Shown one piece after another: positions 44,456 to 54,180 of a DNA stretch of 64,000 nucleotides (positions are counted from its first letter, which is position 1; every line of letters starts with the position of its first letter). The translations under genes were made by a program, and so were the position numbers. Below the pieces are notes generated by a model. That model ran no database searches. It was not told the DNA's origin and worked only from the letters and a program-made list of their open reading frames with translations. The stretch lies in NCBI RefSeq assembly GCF_900167345.1, contig NZ_FUXB01000017.1, forward strand, positions 1 to 64,000, given 5' to 3'. This DNA is from Vibrio cincinnatiensis DSM 19608 (GTDB lineage Bacteria > Pseudomonadota > Gammaproteobacteria > Enterobacterales > Vibrionaceae).

Positions 44456-44473
44456 ATTTTTCGAACGTGAAAT
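44456..44473. promoter_or_regulatory. GlpR-like operator before glpK
   Basis: ATTTTTCGAACGTGAAAT shares the TCGAACG core of the other two sites and fits the GlpR pattern at about fifteen of eighteen positions. It sits in the short glpF-glpK gap, where it could control an internal promoter or add to looping. Confidence 0.5.
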
Positions 44474-44488
44474 AATAAGGAATACACC

Positions 44489-46009
44489 ATGACTGAGCAA
44501 AAATACGTCGTTGCATTAGATCAAGGAACCACCAGTTCCCGAGCAGTAGTACTGGATCATGATGCGAACATTGTCAGCGTTTCTCAGCGTGAATTTACTC
44601 AAATTTATCCTCAAGCGGGTTGGGTTGAACATGATCCGATGGAAATTTATGCAACCCAAACTTCCACCTTAGTGGAAGTGCTTGGTAAATCCGGTATCCG
44701 AAGTGATGAAGTTGCTGCGATTGGGATTACTAACCAACGTGAAACAACGATTGTTTGGAATAAAGAAACCGGTAAACCGGTTTACAATGCAATTGTGTGG
44801 CAATGCCGTCGTACTGCTGAAATTTGTGAAGAACTCAAAGCACGAGAAGGGCTAGAAACTTACATTCGAGAAAATACCGGGCTGTTACTTGACCCTTATT
44901 TCTCAGGCACCAAAATAAAATGGATTCTTGATAATGTTCCTGGGGCTCGTGAAGATGCCGAAGCGGGTAAGTTATTGTTTGGAACGGTGGATACTTGGCT
45001 GGTTTGGAAAATGACTCAAGGCCGCGTTCATGTGACGGATTATACCAATGCTTCTCGTACTATGCTTTTTAATATCAATGAATTACATTGGGATGAGCAG
45101 ATTTTAAAAGCATTTGATATACCACTGAGTATGATGCCAGAAGTGAGATCGTCCTCTGAGGTTTATGGGCAAACGAACATCGGGGGGAAAGGCGGAACTC
45201 GGATTCCGATTGCAGGGATTGCGGGCGATCAACAAGCGGCTTTATACGGTCAAATGTGTGTCCAAGCGGGTCAAGCAAAAAATACCTATGGTACAGGCTG
45301 TTTCTTACTCATGAATACTGGCCAAGAAAAAGTGACGTCCAAAAATGGCTTGCTCACAACACTGGCTTGTGGCCCGAAAGGGGAGCCTGCCTATGCGTTA
45401 GAAGGGGCGGTATTTATGGGCGGGGCGTCGATTCAGTGGTTACGAGATGAGTTGAAATTAATCTCAGATGCTCATGATTCAGAATACTTTGCCACCAAAG
45501 TAGATACCTCAAATGGTGTGTATGTTGTCCCTGCCTTTACTGGGCTTGGTGCTCCTTACTGGGATGCGTATGCCCGTGGAACCATTGTGGGTCTAACACG
45601 AGGGGTGAATGCTAACCACATCATCCGTGCAACGCTGGAAAGTATTGCTTATCAAACCCGTGATGTATTGGATGCGATGCAGGCCGATTCAGGCATTAAA
45701 CTGGCCGCACTACGAGTCGATGGTGGTGCTGTGGCGAATAATTTCTTAATGCAGTTCCAGTCTGATGTGTTGGATACAGAAGTCCATCGCCCTAAAGTGA
45801 CAGAAGTTACAGCACTGGGAGCGGCGTATTTAGCCGGTATTGCGGTCGGGTTCTGGGATGGATTAGAAGAACTGAAAAATAAAGCAGAAATTGATCGTTC
45901 ATTTATGCCTCATCAAGACGAAGAGAAACGTCAACGTCGTTATCGAGGTTGGAAGCGTGCAGTGAAATGTGCTCAGTCATGGGCAGCATTGCATACTGAA
46001 GAAGATTAG
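44489..46009 (+). CDS. glpK: Glycerol kinase
   Basis: The 506-residue FGGY-family kinase phosphorylates glycerol to sn-glycerol 3-phosphate, trapping it in the cell. Motifs: [20 protein letters not shown] at the N-terminus (phosphate loop), [51 protein letters not shown] and the FGGY signature region [20 protein letters not shown] with [20 protein letters not shown]. Its product feeds glpABC across the divergon. It ends at a terminator. Confidence 0.97.
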   Translation: MTEQKYVVALDQGTTSSRAVVLDHDANIVSVSQREFTQIYPQAGWVEHDPMEIYATQTSTLVEVLGKSGIRSDEVAAIGITNQRETTIVWNKETGKPVYNAIVWQCRRTAEICEELKAREGLETYIRENTGLLLDPYFSGTKIKWILDNVPGAREDAEAGKLLFGTVDTWLVWKMTQGRVHVTDYTNASRTMLFNINELHWDEQILKAFDIPLSMMPEVRSSSEVYGQTNIGGKGGTRIPIAGIAGDQQAALYGQMCVQAGQAKNTYGTGCFLLMNTGQEKVTSKNGLLTTLACGPKGEPAYALEGAVFMGGASIQWLRDELKLISDAHDSEYFATKVDTSNGVYVVPAFTGLGAPYWDAYARGTIVGLTRGVNANHIIRATLESIAYQTRDVLDAMQADSGIKLAALRVDGGAVANNFLMQFQSDVLDTEVHRPKVTEVTALGAAYLAGIAVGFWDGLEELKNKAEIDRSFMPHQDEEKRQRRYRGWKRAVKCAQSWAALHTEED

Positions 46010-46033
46010 TAGAGAACGGTCTTTATTGAGTCC

Positions 46034-46062
46034 AATGCCCGGCAGAGTGTCGGGCATTTTAT
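46034..46062 (+). terminator. Terminator after glpK
   Basis: AATGCCCG and CGGGCATT form an eight-base stem with a nine-base loop, followed by TTTT. Confidence 0.85.
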
Positions 46063-46089
46063 GTTAGAAAGAAAAACGCTTGGGGAAGG

Positions 46090-46341
46090 TTAGGCGGCGC
46101 TTTGTACGCCTTCAGTCTTTTTTGCCTGTTGCATCTTCACTAAAAAGTAGACGTTAACACAAGCGATAAAAGCATTGGTTGCCACAACGGGTAACGCATC
46201 AATCATCAAACCATAAGCAACAAATAAGCTACAGCCAATAAAATTCAGTATTCTTAGTTTTACAATGTCTTTCATGGTGAGTGAAATTGCGACCATAATT
46301 GAGGCAGCGTAGCCCATGATTTCAATCATATTCATATCCAT
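46090..46341 (-). CDS. Small inner-membrane protein, YgjV-like
   Basis: The 83-residue product has two to three hydrophobic segments (IMGYAASIMVAISLTMKDI, ILNFIGCSLFVAYGLMIDAL and VVATNAFIACVNVYFLVKM), a pattern I recognise from YgjV-type membrane proteins. The two-repeat look (hydrophobic-KxxKLRxLN) also recalls small SWEET/PQ-loop-like half transporters. Function is unknown. AGAGGAT before the ATG at 46341 was used to choose the start over a longer frame. Confidence 0.75.
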   Translation of the reverse strand: MDMNMIEIMGYAASIMVAISLTMKDIVKLRILNFIGCSLFVAYGLMIDALPVVATNAFIACVNVYFLVKMQQAKKTEGVQSAA

Positions 46342-46652
46342 TATTGTATCCTCTTGCTGTTGGCCCAAGCCGGGTCAGTAGCGGCACGCTGTTTTTCATC
46401 ATGAAAATGGACAAAGCCTTACCGAAAATGGCTGGATTAACTTTTCTAATGAAAACTATAACAACGGTTAATCTGTGATGAAACCCTCAAAAAGAGCTTC
46501 GGAGAAGGTTAGCGATTACGCAAACGATTAACGCTAATAATAAATTTGTTATTACGTTATCTGTTGAACGGCTTGGGTACCTCAGTATTCAAAAAAGAAA
46601 GTCCGCTTATCGCGGACTTTGCATGAATAGATGAGTTACTCCATGGTCGGAA
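46342..46652. other. Intergenic region with a PurR-like palindrome
   Basis: The stretch between two minus-strand genes has no reading frame of note. It contains ACGCAAACGATTAACG (46518-46533), which matches the PurR/LacI-family box at most defined positions in the left half and loses the right end, and the terminator of the upstream gene. No purine gene is adjacent. Confidence 0.4.
46590..46620 (-). terminator. Terminator of the coiled-coil protein gene
   Basis: On the minus strand AAAGTCCGC-gataa-GCGGACTTT is followed by CTTTTTT. It stands about 30 bases after the stop of the gene at 46653. Confidence 0.85.
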
Positions 46653-46973
46653 TTACTTTTTCCCGCCTTGAGTCATCAGCTTATCTTGCTCTGTAAGTTC
46701 ACGGATGCGACGGCTAATTTCACGGCGCTCTTTAGAAATTTCAGCACTTTTAATAATATGGTCATCCACACGATCTTCATAATCTGACTTCATGTTTTTG
46801 ACAATTTCAATGATCTCCGCTTGAGTCATATCTGGTTTGATGTAGTCCACTAAGTTTTCTAGTAGATCAACACGTTTACGGTTATCACGAACTTTCTTTT
46901 CGTTATCAAGCAGTTCACGTTTTAGTTTGTTTTTACGACGAGCTAGGCTCACAATTTCAAATACGCTGTTCAT
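46653..46973 (-). CDS. Small charged coiled-coil protein, unknown
   Basis: The 106-residue product is almost entirely charged helix ([37 protein letters not shown], then [20 protein letters not shown]), strongly suggesting a coiled coil or helical bundle. There is no signal peptide, membrane segment or recognised domain. Similar hypothetical proteins seem common in Vibrio. It has its own terminator and probably its own promoter. Confidence 0.7.
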   Translation of the reverse strand: MNSVFEIVSLARRKNKLKRELLDNEKKVRDNRKRVDLLENLVDYIKPDMTQAEIIEIVKNMKSDYEDRVDDHIIKSAEISKERREISRRIRELTEQDKLMTQGGKK

Positions 46974-47184
46974 AGGTCCCTTTTCCTATCATGAATGCCA
47001 CTACCAGAGATTAAAGCACATCGTTAAGGCGCATAACAGACCTAAGATCAAACCTCATTGCATCTTGCTGAATAAATCACCAGAATGTGTGGTTTTTGAT
47101 GGCCTTAGATACATACCGCTAGTGTACATCAATAAAAAGGCGCTATATCATGTATTCAACGACGAATGAAACAACCATTTAATT

Positions 47185-47388
47185 ATGTCACACTCAGAAA
47201 TTGTTGTTCCGACATCGACATCAAAAGAGAAGTCTTCCTTTACTGTGCAACAACAGAAACTTCGCCAAGCCTATTTGTATGAACGGCAAAATCTTGCCCT
47301 GCTTGAAATCGAATTAAACCGTTCTAAGGTGGTGGTGATGGATGAGCATGGTCGATTCCTTCGTTTGGTTTTCGTATTAGAGCACTAG
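47185..47388 (+). CDS. Hypothetical 67-residue protein
   Basis: A short frame encodes a Ser/Thr-rich start (MSHSEIVVPTSTSKEKSSFT), then a helix (QQQKLRQAYLYERQNLALLE) and a beta-like tail (KVVVMDEHGRFLRLVFVLE). The composition looks protein-like, but no ribosome site is evident and I do not recognise the family. Confidence 0.4.
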   Translation: MSHSEIVVPTSTSKEKSSFTVQQQKLRQAYLYERQNLALLEIELNRSKVVVMDEHGRFLRLVFVLEH

Positions 47389-47467
47389 GGTGATATAGGC
47401 GGATCACCGAGGTAACTCGGCGCTTGGTGAAATAGACGCTATCTCAGATAACAATAAGGAAATGCAG

Positions 47468-48103
47468 ATGCATAATGAATTGTCCCATTTAGAAGCGAGA
47501 GTGATTGGCTGCTTAATTGAAAAAGCAGTAACAACGCCTGATCATTATCCACTTACTCTCAACAGTTTAACGACGGCCTGTAATCAAAAAAGTAACCGTG
47601 AGCCTGTTCTTTCATTATCTGAAGCGGAAGTGCAAGACACGGTTGAAGCCTTAATTGCCCGCCGTTTAGTCAGTGATGAAAGCAGCTTTAACAGTCGAAC
47701 GCGTAAATATCAGCATCGTTTCTGCAATACCGAGTTTGGCGATTTAAAATTGAATGAACAAGAGTTGGCTTTAGTGTGCTGTTTATTGTTACGTGGCCCT
47801 CAAACCCCGGGGGAATTAAGAACACGCACGAATCGTTTGTGTAGTTTTAGTGATGTCAAACAAGCCGAAGCTGTCCTTGAAGCCTTAGTAGAACGAGAAT
47901 TAGTGGTGAAATTACCACGAGAGCCTGGCAAGCGAGAGTCCCGATATCACCACCTATTTTGTGGCGCGGTTGATCTTACCCACTTTGCCACCAGCCCCTC
48001 TTCTGAATCCGCCACTACTCAAATCGAAGCATTAGAGTTAGAAGTTGCAGCCTTACGTGAAGAGGTCGCTGAACTGCGAACTCTGCTTGAGCAATCTCGA
48101 TAA
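47468..48103 (+). CDS. yceH: YceH-family (DUF480) winged-helix protein
   Basis: The 211-residue product matches Yce[21 protein letters not shown], then [20 protein letters not shown] and [20 protein letters not shown] at the N-terminus (first winged helix), [20 protein letters not shown] and [20 protein letters not shown] (second), [16 protein letters not shown], and a C-terminal coiled coil ([20 protein letters not shown]). Role unknown in the family. The Met at 47468 is seven bases after AAGGA. It is followed after five bases by a GIY-YIG gene, so the two are probably co-transcribed. Confidence 0.9.
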   Translation: MHNELSHLEARVIGCLIEKAVTTPDHYPLTLNSLTTACNQKSNREPVLSLSEAEVQDTVEALIARRLVSDESSFNSRTRKYQHRFCNTEFGDLKLNEQELALVCCLLLRGPQTPGELRTRTNRLCSFSDVKQAEAVLEALVERELVVKLPREPGKRESRYHHLFCGAVDLTHFATSPSSESATTQIEALELEVAALREEVAELRTLLEQSR

Positions 48104-48108
48104 GTGAT

Positions 48109-48468
48109 ATGACTGGCTCTTTTTCTTCTCGTTCGCACTGGTGGGTATATCTCATTCGTACTTCAGGAAATGCGCTGTATTGCGGTATTACAACCAATAC
48201 TCAGCGGCGTTTCCAGCAACACCAACGTGGGCAGGGGGCTAAGGCATTAAGAGGTAAGGGGCCGCTAACGTTGGTATGGCAATATGCAGTTGGCTCGGAT
48301 AAAAGCCAAGCGTTAAAATTGGAGTATCGTATTAAGCGCCTGAGCAAAGAGAAAAAAGAGAGCCTTGTTGCGGGAACGAGCGCTCTGTCTGAATTTCCTT
48401 GGGGAGCGATAGTCTCATCCCACTTACCGAGTGAGACGAGACTTCCTCACGACAGCGATTCCTGTTAA
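48109..48468 (+). CDS. GIY-YIG nuclease-superfamily protein (YhbQ-like)
   Basis: The 119-residue product is a minimal GIY-YIG domain: [20 protein letters not shown] holds the two motif strands, [20 protein letters not shown] follows with the conserved Arg and helix, and [19 protein letters not shown] closes the domain. YhbQ-type proteins have been linked to DNA nicking, but their cellular role is unsettled. The last 25 residues are an extra polar tail. Probably in one operon with yceH. Confidence 0.88.
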   Translation: MTGSFSSRSHWWVYLIRTSGNALYCGITTNTQRRFQQHQRGQGAKALRGKGPLTLVWQYAVGSDKSQALKLEYRIKRLSKEKKESLVAGTSALSEFPWGAIVSSHLPSETRLPHDSDSC

Positions 48469-48511
48469 CCCTTTATTTTTATCGACTAACGGCTATGACT
48501 GGAGAGGAACT

Positions 48512-49189
48512 TTACGATATTCGGTGCTGAGACAAACTCAGGATTTGAGCTCGTAAGTCATCCGTCATTTCTATCATGGAAGCGTATTTTATGCCCACAA
48601 GGTAGCCTTTATCTTTGCGACGTAGGCTAACGACATGGCTGGCTAAATCTTGTGGCAGCCAACTATCGAGTGCAGAAGAGAGGGAAACGGAATGGTTTAG
48701 CTGCAACTCATTTTCCCCTTCGATAAACACCCCACAACCAGAGACAGAAAAATCGACCAAAGTACCCGTGAAGTTTTTCTCAAAGTGATTATTGTGTTCC
48801 GTTAATGTCACAGGAAGTGAAATTTTGTATCTCTCATGCTCTCGGATGGCTTTGCTGGCAAAGTGTTTAGGGTAGCGGATAAAAAGCAGGTTAAAAGGGG
48901 TGGATATAACCTGATAGATAGAACTTCGAAAAGCAATAATATGCCCAAGTTCAGTATCGCTCATGCCTCTGATCACAATGGGTACATTAGAGAGTTTTCG
49001 CATGACTAAGCTTTCATAGGTTTTAATCGGCATATCTAATAGTAAAAATTGTGTCGCTTTAAAACCAACGAGGGTCGTCGAAAAAGTGAGACTATCTTGT
49101 GGACCAAATTGAATACTGGCAGAGATTTTCATACCCGGTTGTAGGTAATTACCCAATTTCTCACATGGGATAGATCCCGAGGTTGTCAT
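48512..49189 (-). CDS. PilZ-domain c-di-GMP receptor with YcgR-like N-domain
   Basis: The 225-residue protein has an N-terminal beta domain (QPGMKISASIQFGPQDSL..., about residues 15-105) and a C-terminal PilZ domain. The c-di-GMP motifs are both present: REHERYKISL (the RxxxR-type loop near residue 117) and DFSVSGCGVF (D/N-x-S-x-x-G near residue 147). The layout is that of V. cholerae PlzD/VCA0042-type proteins. It would couple c-di-GMP to motility or surface behaviour. Monocistronic; not linked to the EPS locus. Confidence 0.88.
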   Translation of the reverse strand: MTTSGSIPCEKLGNYLQPGMKISASIQFGPQDSLTFSTTLVGFKATQFLLLDMPIKTYESLVMRKLSNVPIVIRGMSDTELGHIIAFRSSIYQVISTPFNLLFIRYPKHFASKAIREHERYKISLPVTLTEHNNHFEKNFTGTLVDFSVSGCGVFIEGENELQLNHSVSLSSALDSWLPQDLASHVVSLRRKDKGYLVGIKYASMIEMTDDLRAQILSLSQHRIS

Positions 49190-49416
49190 ACTTTATCCTA
49201 ACAAATAGAAAAACAGAATATCGCACACCTTGATGCAGGCCAATACGCTTTACCCAGTGAGGAATCACTGAAAGAGAATGTTTCTCGACAGCCTTAGCCG
49301 TTAAGGCGACATGACCGAGGGGAATACGCGAGTGCTTAAGTTTGTAAGGATAATATTATAGTACGAGTTCATGATTTACGGGCTACCACATGATGATTTA
49401 CTGTGTAAGAAAATGG

Positions 49417-49947
49417 CTAAAATTGAAATCTTACACCCATACTTATCTGCGGGCCCCATAATCCAGCATTTCGAGCTTCAGCAGAAATGGTCATCTGTTG
49501 CGTGGAGTGAAAGCGCAGCCCTCCGATAAAAATCGAGTGATCTTCATTTCGTCCGACACGAAGGTGCCCTTCAATTTGGTTTGTTAACCAAACACGAGTA
49601 CCGATGTTGAGTTCCATCATGACATCATTTTTATTACCTTCATCATCACTTCCACGGACGCTGTGGATGAGCATCTGACCATAGATATCAGCAAATGGGT
49701 TAACTGGCCCATTAAATCCAATGCCCCCAGCGGCATCCCAATCACCTTCGAAACGAGAATCAATGCGAGCGATAAGGTGTGAGTTTTCGGTGAAGTAAGT
49801 ATTGAACTCTGCCCCCATAGATTCAGGGCTTAAGGCGGTCCGAACTTCAAAAAAGTTATAGTTAAAATTGTTTGCTGAAGCGGTGGTAGGTAGCAGTGTC
49901 GCCAAGAGTAAAGTGCCGAATAAAGACGTTTTTTTGAGCATAGTCAT
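49417..49947 (-). CDS. Small outer-membrane beta-barrel protein
   Basis: The 176-residue product has a signal peptide (LKKTSLFGTLLLATLLPTTA, cleavage near ASA) and then about eight amphipathic strands ending in MGVRFQF, with a C-terminal aromatic residue as needed for BAM insertion. It resembles the small OmpA/OmpX-like barrels of vibrios. Function unknown. AGGATGA precedes the first ATG; a second ATG two codons later is equally possible. Confidence 0.75.
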   Translation of the reverse strand: MTMLKKTSLFGTLLLATLLPTTASANNFNYNFFEVRTALSPESMGAEFNTYFTENSHLIARIDSRFEGDWDAAGGIGFNGPVNPFADIYGQMLIHSVRGSDDEGNKNDVMMELNIGTRVWLTNQIEGHLRVGRNEDHSIFIGGLRFHSTQQMTISAEARNAGLWGPQISMGVRFQF

Positions 49948-50147
49948 TCATCCTAAAAAGAGGAAAGCGTAAAGATACAACAATGCTATGCGAATTTCAG
50001 GCCATTTGTGCAAATTATTTCATCTTCTGACAAACTTTTGTTGTTAAAATAAGTACGATAGAAGAAATTGAATAATATTTGGTCGCTGTGCTGTGCGATC
50101 ACATTTTTTGTCATACTAATGAGAAGTAAAGGGGTTGGCCGTTACTC

Positions 50148-50921
50148 ATGAAAAAAAGATTTTATCTATTGGGCATGCTTTTCATTAGCCCGATACTTTG
50201 GGCGCAAGAAACGCTCCATATTTATGCGGCCTCCTCAATGACTAACGCCGTCAATGAACTGATTCATCTTTATCAATCTCAGCATGAGGTTAAAGTCATT
50301 GCGGTATTTGGGGGCTCGTCCTCTTTAGCCCGACAAATTGAACATGGTGCCCCAGCAGATGTCTTTCTTTCGGCTAATGATGAGTGGGTCATGTACCTTG
50401 TAAATAAGAAAAAGCTTAAAGAAGAGCACGTGATGTTACTGGCGACGAGCCATCTTGTTCTTATTCAGCCTGCCCACGCCGCACAACCTTCGTTTGATAT
50501 TACGAATGGCCAAGCGTGGCTTCAACGGTTAAACGGGGGACGTCTGGCGGTTGGTAATACTGAAGCGGTTCCGATTGGTATCTATTCTAAAGAGGTACTG
50601 ACGTCATTGGGTGTGTGGGATACAGTACGGTCACGGTTAGCACAAACGAATAATGTGCGTTTAGCATTAGCTTTGGTTGAGCGGGGAGAAGCGCCATTAG
50701 GAATGGTCTATAACACGGATGCTTTAACCAGTCGCAAAGTCTCGATTGTGACGGAGTTTGACTCCTCGTTACATTCGCCTATTCATTATCCACTCGCGCA
50801 GTTGAATGATAAGTCGAGCACGGTTTCCTTGATCAACTTTCTTACTTCTTCACAAACGAAGTCAATTCTAGCCACTTATGGTTTTAACACGGATATAGAG
50901 AATGAAACACTGGCTCAGTGA
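50148..50921 (+). CDS. modA: Molybdate ABC transporter, periplasmic binding protein
   Basis: The 257-residue protein has a signal peptide (MKKRFYLLGMLFISPILWAQ) and the ModA pattern: LHIYAASSMTNAVNELIHLY, then VIAVFGGSSSLARQIEHGAP with ADVFLSANDEWV, and GGRLAVGNTEAVPIGIYSKE. Ser residues in AASS and GGSSS form the usual oxyanion site. It delivers molybdate, needed for molybdenum cofactor, to ModBC. The modB start lies inside its end. No clear ModE site was found upstream. Confidence 0.93.
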   Translation: MKKRFYLLGMLFISPILWAQETLHIYAASSMTNAVNELIHLYQSQHEVKVIAVFGGSSSLARQIEHGAPADVFLSANDEWVMYLVNKKKLKEEHVMLLATSHLVLIQPAHAAQPSFDITNGQAWLQRLNGGRLAVGNTEAVPIGIYSKEVLTSLGVWDTVRSRLAQTNNVRLALALVERGEAPLGMVYNTDALTSRKVSIVTEFDSSLHSPIHYPLAQLNDKSSTVSLINFLTSSQTKSILATYGFNTDIENETLAQ

Positions 50922-51603
50922 TTATGAGTGGATGGCTTTACAACTGAGCCTAAAGGTCGCCGGTTATACGGTATTATGGTTATTGCCCATCGCCCTGTTT
51001 TTAGCTTGGTTGCTCGCTCGTAAAACGTTTGTGGGTAAAACGCTGTTAGACAGTCTGGTTCATCTTCCATTAGTGTTACCACCCATCGTGGTGGGTTACC
51101 TCTTATTGATTTCAATGGGCAGTCAAGGCGTGATTGGTCAATGGTTAGCGTCTTGGTTTGGTTTTTCATTTAGTTTTAGTTGGCGCGGCGCGGTATTGGC
51201 CTGTTTTGTGATTGCTCTGCCATTAATGGTCAGAGCGATTCGTTTGAGTATCGAAAATGTTGATCCTAAGTTGGAACAAGCGGCGAGAACCTTGGGGGCT
51301 TCTCCATTAAAAGTGTTTTTTACCATCACCTTACCCTTAATCTTTCCGGGGATCATTACCGGAACCATGCTTTCTTTTGCACGTAGTTTAGGTGAGTTTG
51401 GAGCCACCATTAGTTTTGTTTCTAATATCCCTGGAGAGACGCAAACCTTACCTTTAGCCATGTATAATTTCTTAGAAACACCAGGGGCTGAGATGGAAGC
51501 TGCTCGCTTATGTATCATTTCTATCGTGATTGCTTTGCTGTCCCTGTTTATTTCAGAATGGGTTAATCGACGTATGCAACGCCGTTTAGGAGTGAATGGT
51601 TGA
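50902..51603 (+). CDS. modB: Molybdate ABC transporter, permease
   Basis: The 233-residue inner-membrane protein has five to six helices and the permease EAA loop EQAARTLGASPLKVFFTITL with PLIFPGIITGTMLSFARSLG. The starting LSLKVAGYTVLWLLPIALFL and HLPLVLPPIVVGYLLL are typical of ModB. It overlaps modA by 20 bases and modC by one. Confidence 0.94.
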   Translation: MKHWLSDYEWMALQLSLKVAGYTVLWLLPIALFLAWLLARKTFVGKTLLDSLVHLPLVLPPIVVGYLLLISMGSQGVIGQWLASWFGFSFSFSWRGAVLACFVIALPLMVRAIRLSIENVDPKLEQAARTLGASPLKVFFTITLPLIFPGIITGTMLSFARSLGEFGATISFVSNIPGETQTLPLAMYNFLETPGAEMEAARLCIISIVIALLSLFISEWVNRRMQRRLGVNG

Positions 51604-52712
51604 TGGCTTCCTTATCTGTTCGAGTCAATAAGCAGCTCGGTGATATGGCGCTGAGTGTTAACCTGCATTTGCCTGCTACCGGCATTACGGCTATTTTTGG
51701 TCGTTCAGGCTCAGGTAAAACGTCATTGATTAATCTTATCAGTGGGTTGATAACCCCTGATAGCGGGCAAGTTCGGCTTCCTCACCGAGTGTTATTCCAT
51801 GATCAAGACAAGGTCAGTGTACCCGTTGAAAAACGGAAAATTGGGTATGTTTTTCAAGAAGCACGATTATTTCCACATTATCGAGTGCATGGCAATCTCA
51901 CCTATGGCATTACCGAAAAAGATACGGACTATTTCAATCAAATTGTTCAACTACTGGCGTTAGAGCCCTTGCTAGCGCGTTATCCACATACGCTATCGGG
52001 GGGGGAAAAACAGCGAGTCTCTATTGGGCGAGCGTTACTGACGAAGCCAGATTTACTCTTGATGGATGAGCCACTCGCATCCCTTGACCTACCGAGGAAA
52101 AGGGAGGTAATGCCTTTTCTTGAGCAGTTAGCTCAAACCGTGAATATTCCTGTATTATACGTGACCCACAGTATGAACGAGGTCTTACGATTGGCTGATC
52201 ATCTGGTGGTGTTGGAGAACGGAAAAACATTAATCTCTGGGCCGATAGAGCAAGTCTGGTCATCTTCGGTGATGAGACCTTGGCAATCTTTTAGTGAGCA
52301 AAGCACGCTATTGTCTGGTTATATTGCTCAACATCAAACCCATTATGGGCTTAGCTACATTCGGTTAACTGAGCTGGTGGGCGTATGGGTACAACAGATA
52401 GACGGTGATCTTCATCTTCCCATCCGTTTGAAGATACGAGCGACCGATGTGTCGGTGACATTGGAAAAACCGCAAAAAACCTCTATCCGTAATATTTTAC
52501 CCGCGAAGGTGATTAAAATTGAACATTTACAGCAGGGAGAAAATCGAAAGAGTATTGCTTTGCAGTTGGCACTGGACGAAGGCTGCTTCTTGTGGTCAAC
52601 CATTACTGAGTGGGCGTTGGAAGAACTGAAATTGTCGGTGGGTACTCCTGTTTATGCCCAAATCAAAGGGGTGAGTATTGCTCAACGCGATATCGCTCTG
52701 AGTCATCATTAG
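51603..52712 (+). CDS. modC: Molybdate ABC transporter, ATPase
   Basis: The 369-residue protein has Walker A FGRSGSGKTSLINLISG, Q-loop VFQEARLFPHY, signature TLSGGEKQRVSIGRALL, Walker B LLLMDEPLASLD and the switch His in YVTHSMNEVLRLADH. The last 80 residues form a Mop/TOBE molybdate-binding domain (IRNILPAKVIKIEHLQQGEN...). ATG 51603 overlaps the modB stop. Confidence 0.96.
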   Translation: MASLSVRVNKQLGDMALSVNLHLPATGITAIFGRSGSGKTSLINLISGLITPDSGQVRLPHRVLFHDQDKVSVPVEKRKIGYVFQEARLFPHYRVHGNLTYGITEKDTDYFNQIVQLLALEPLLARYPHTLSGGEKQRVSIGRALLTKPDLLLMDEPLASLDLPRKREVMPFLEQLAQTVNIPVLYVTHSMNEVLRLADHLVVLENGKTLISGPIEQVWSSSVMRPWQSFSEQSTLLSGYIAQHQTHYGLSYIRLTELVGVWVQQIDGDLHLPIRLKIRATDVSVTLEKPQKTSIRNILPAKVIKIEHLQQGENRKSIALQLALDEGCFLWSTITEWALEELKLSVGTPVYAQIKGVSIAQRDIALSHH

Positions 52713-52748
52713 CCATTATTTATAAAAACTTTAAGAATTGTAATCCAG

Positions 52749-54116
52749 ATGTCATTAAATAAAACAGCGGTTGATACCAGCAGTACAAAGCCGCATCCTT
52801 TTCGTCAATTTGTTATCAAGCCATGCTCTTTTATAGCGACTGGCTTTTTTTCTCTTGGAGCGGTTCAGGCTCAAACCCATGCAGAGCAAGAGTGGGGCAT
52901 TGCGGCGATGTCTCGTATCGCATCTATCCCTTTTAATACGGCGGTGGGAGACTCCCACGTCGCCACCTTTGTTCCCATGATGTATTTTCAGAATGAAACC
53001 CTCTTTATTGATGGGTTAGAGGGTGGGGTATATCTTTACAATCCCACAGATTCAGCATTTAAAATCAGTGCTCTTACTCGTTTACGTTTTGTTGATATTC
53101 CTAAGTCGATACAAAATTCTATCGAAGGGGATTCTGCGGATTTTGGGGTTCAAGTCCGCTATCAGTATGATGATGTTTGGCATTTTGACGCTGAAATTAT
53201 GAGTGACGATCAATTTCATTTTCATGGAAATATTCGTGCTACCGCCGAGTATGAGATCGGTGATTTAGCGTTATCGTCCAGTGTGAATATCAGATATAAA
53301 GAGGCGGATTTTAATAGTACTTATTATTCGTTTGAGCAGCTTGGTGGCGAGTCCATTGGGGCGGGTGTTGATCTGAAAGTGGGGATTGATGCTCGTTACC
53401 ATGTTATCTCCAATTTCTATTTGTTGGGTTCGACAAGTATGACGCGTTTAGATAACAATGCTTATTACAGCTCGGCGGTGAATGATCGCTACCAAGGCGA
53501 AATCTCGGTTGGTTTTGGTTTTTTCAATGACAAAACGAAACCGTTGAAGCAAGCATTGACGAATAAACGTTACCTTCGTTTTGCTCATGGCTGGGCAACG
53601 CCAGCGAATATTGGTGAAATTATTAATTTTGAAGGAGAGAAAGACCCATATAATAATCAGCTCAGCTCAGTATTTTACGGCCACCCTTTAACGGATGAAG
53701 TGTTTGGTTTTCCTGTCGATCTTTATTTTACCTCAGGGATTGCTCACCATTGGTCATCCAGTGTTCAATCTGCCAGTACAGAATGGATTGCCGCGATTAA
53801 AGCTTATTATACCTTCAATTGGCCAACCACATGGCGTTTTGGTTTTGCTGAGGGGATGTCTTACGTTGATAATATTACTTATATTGAGCAGACTGAAATG
53901 GATGAGAAAGGTTATACGCCAAGCCATCTGCTTAACTATCTTGATTTCTCCGTCGATGTGAACGTTGGGGATTTGATGAACCGTCGAGACTTTAAACATG
54001 TTTGGGTCGGCTACTCTTTACATCATCGTTCGGCAATTTTTGAAAAATCTTCGCAGTACGGACGTATTAAAGGCGGAAGCAACTATAATACCGTCTATCT
54101 TCAGTTTGATTTTTAA
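52749..54116 (+). CDS. MipA/OmpV-like outer-membrane protein with a second barrel-like half
   Basis: The 455-residue product has a signal peptide with a long n-region (cleavage near VQAQ) and an N-terminal half resembling MipA/OmpV: AAMSRIASIPFNTAVGDSHV, FVPMMYFQNETLFIDGLEGG, then repeated Tyr-rich strands up to GEISVGFGFF. The remaining 190 residues look like another set of beta strands. They end VWVGYSLHHRSAIFEKSSQY, and the His-x-Ser element recalls lipid A deacylase-type barrels, although the expected Asn and the spacing to a Glu are not kept. Most MipA/OmpV proteins are about 250 residues. Function unknown; no clear ribosome site. Confidence 0.7.
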   Translation: MSLNKTAVDTSSTKPHPFRQFVIKPCSFIATGFFSLGAVQAQTHAEQEWGIAAMSRIASIPFNTAVGDSHVATFVPMMYFQNETLFIDGLEGGVYLYNPTDSAFKISALTRLRFVDIPKSIQNSIEGDSADFGVQVRYQYDDVWHFDAEIMSDDQFHFHGNIRATAEYEIGDLALSSSVNIRYKEADFNSTYYSFEQLGGESIGAGVDLKVGIDARYHVISNFYLLGSTSMTRLDNNAYYSSAVNDRYQGEISVGFGFFNDKTKPLKQALTNKRYLRFAHGWATPANIGEIINFEGEKDPYNNQLSSVFYGHPLTDEVFGFPVDLYFTSGIAHHWSSSVQSASTEWIAAIKAYYTFNWPTTWRFGFAEGMSYVDNITYIEQTEMDEKGYTPSHLLNYLDFSVDVNVGDLMNRRDFKHVWVGYSLHHRSAIFEKSSQYGRIKGGSNYNTVYLQFDF

Positions 54117-54180
54117 CTGCTTTATCATCAATGCAATGAAGCCTCCCTGGCGGCCGTTAGTATACGATGTTGGGGAGAAC

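Noticed and set aside
49948..50147. ModE site or molybdenum-cofactor riboswitch before modA
   Set aside because: No TATAT-type ModE palindrome and no recognisable riboswitch helices were seen.
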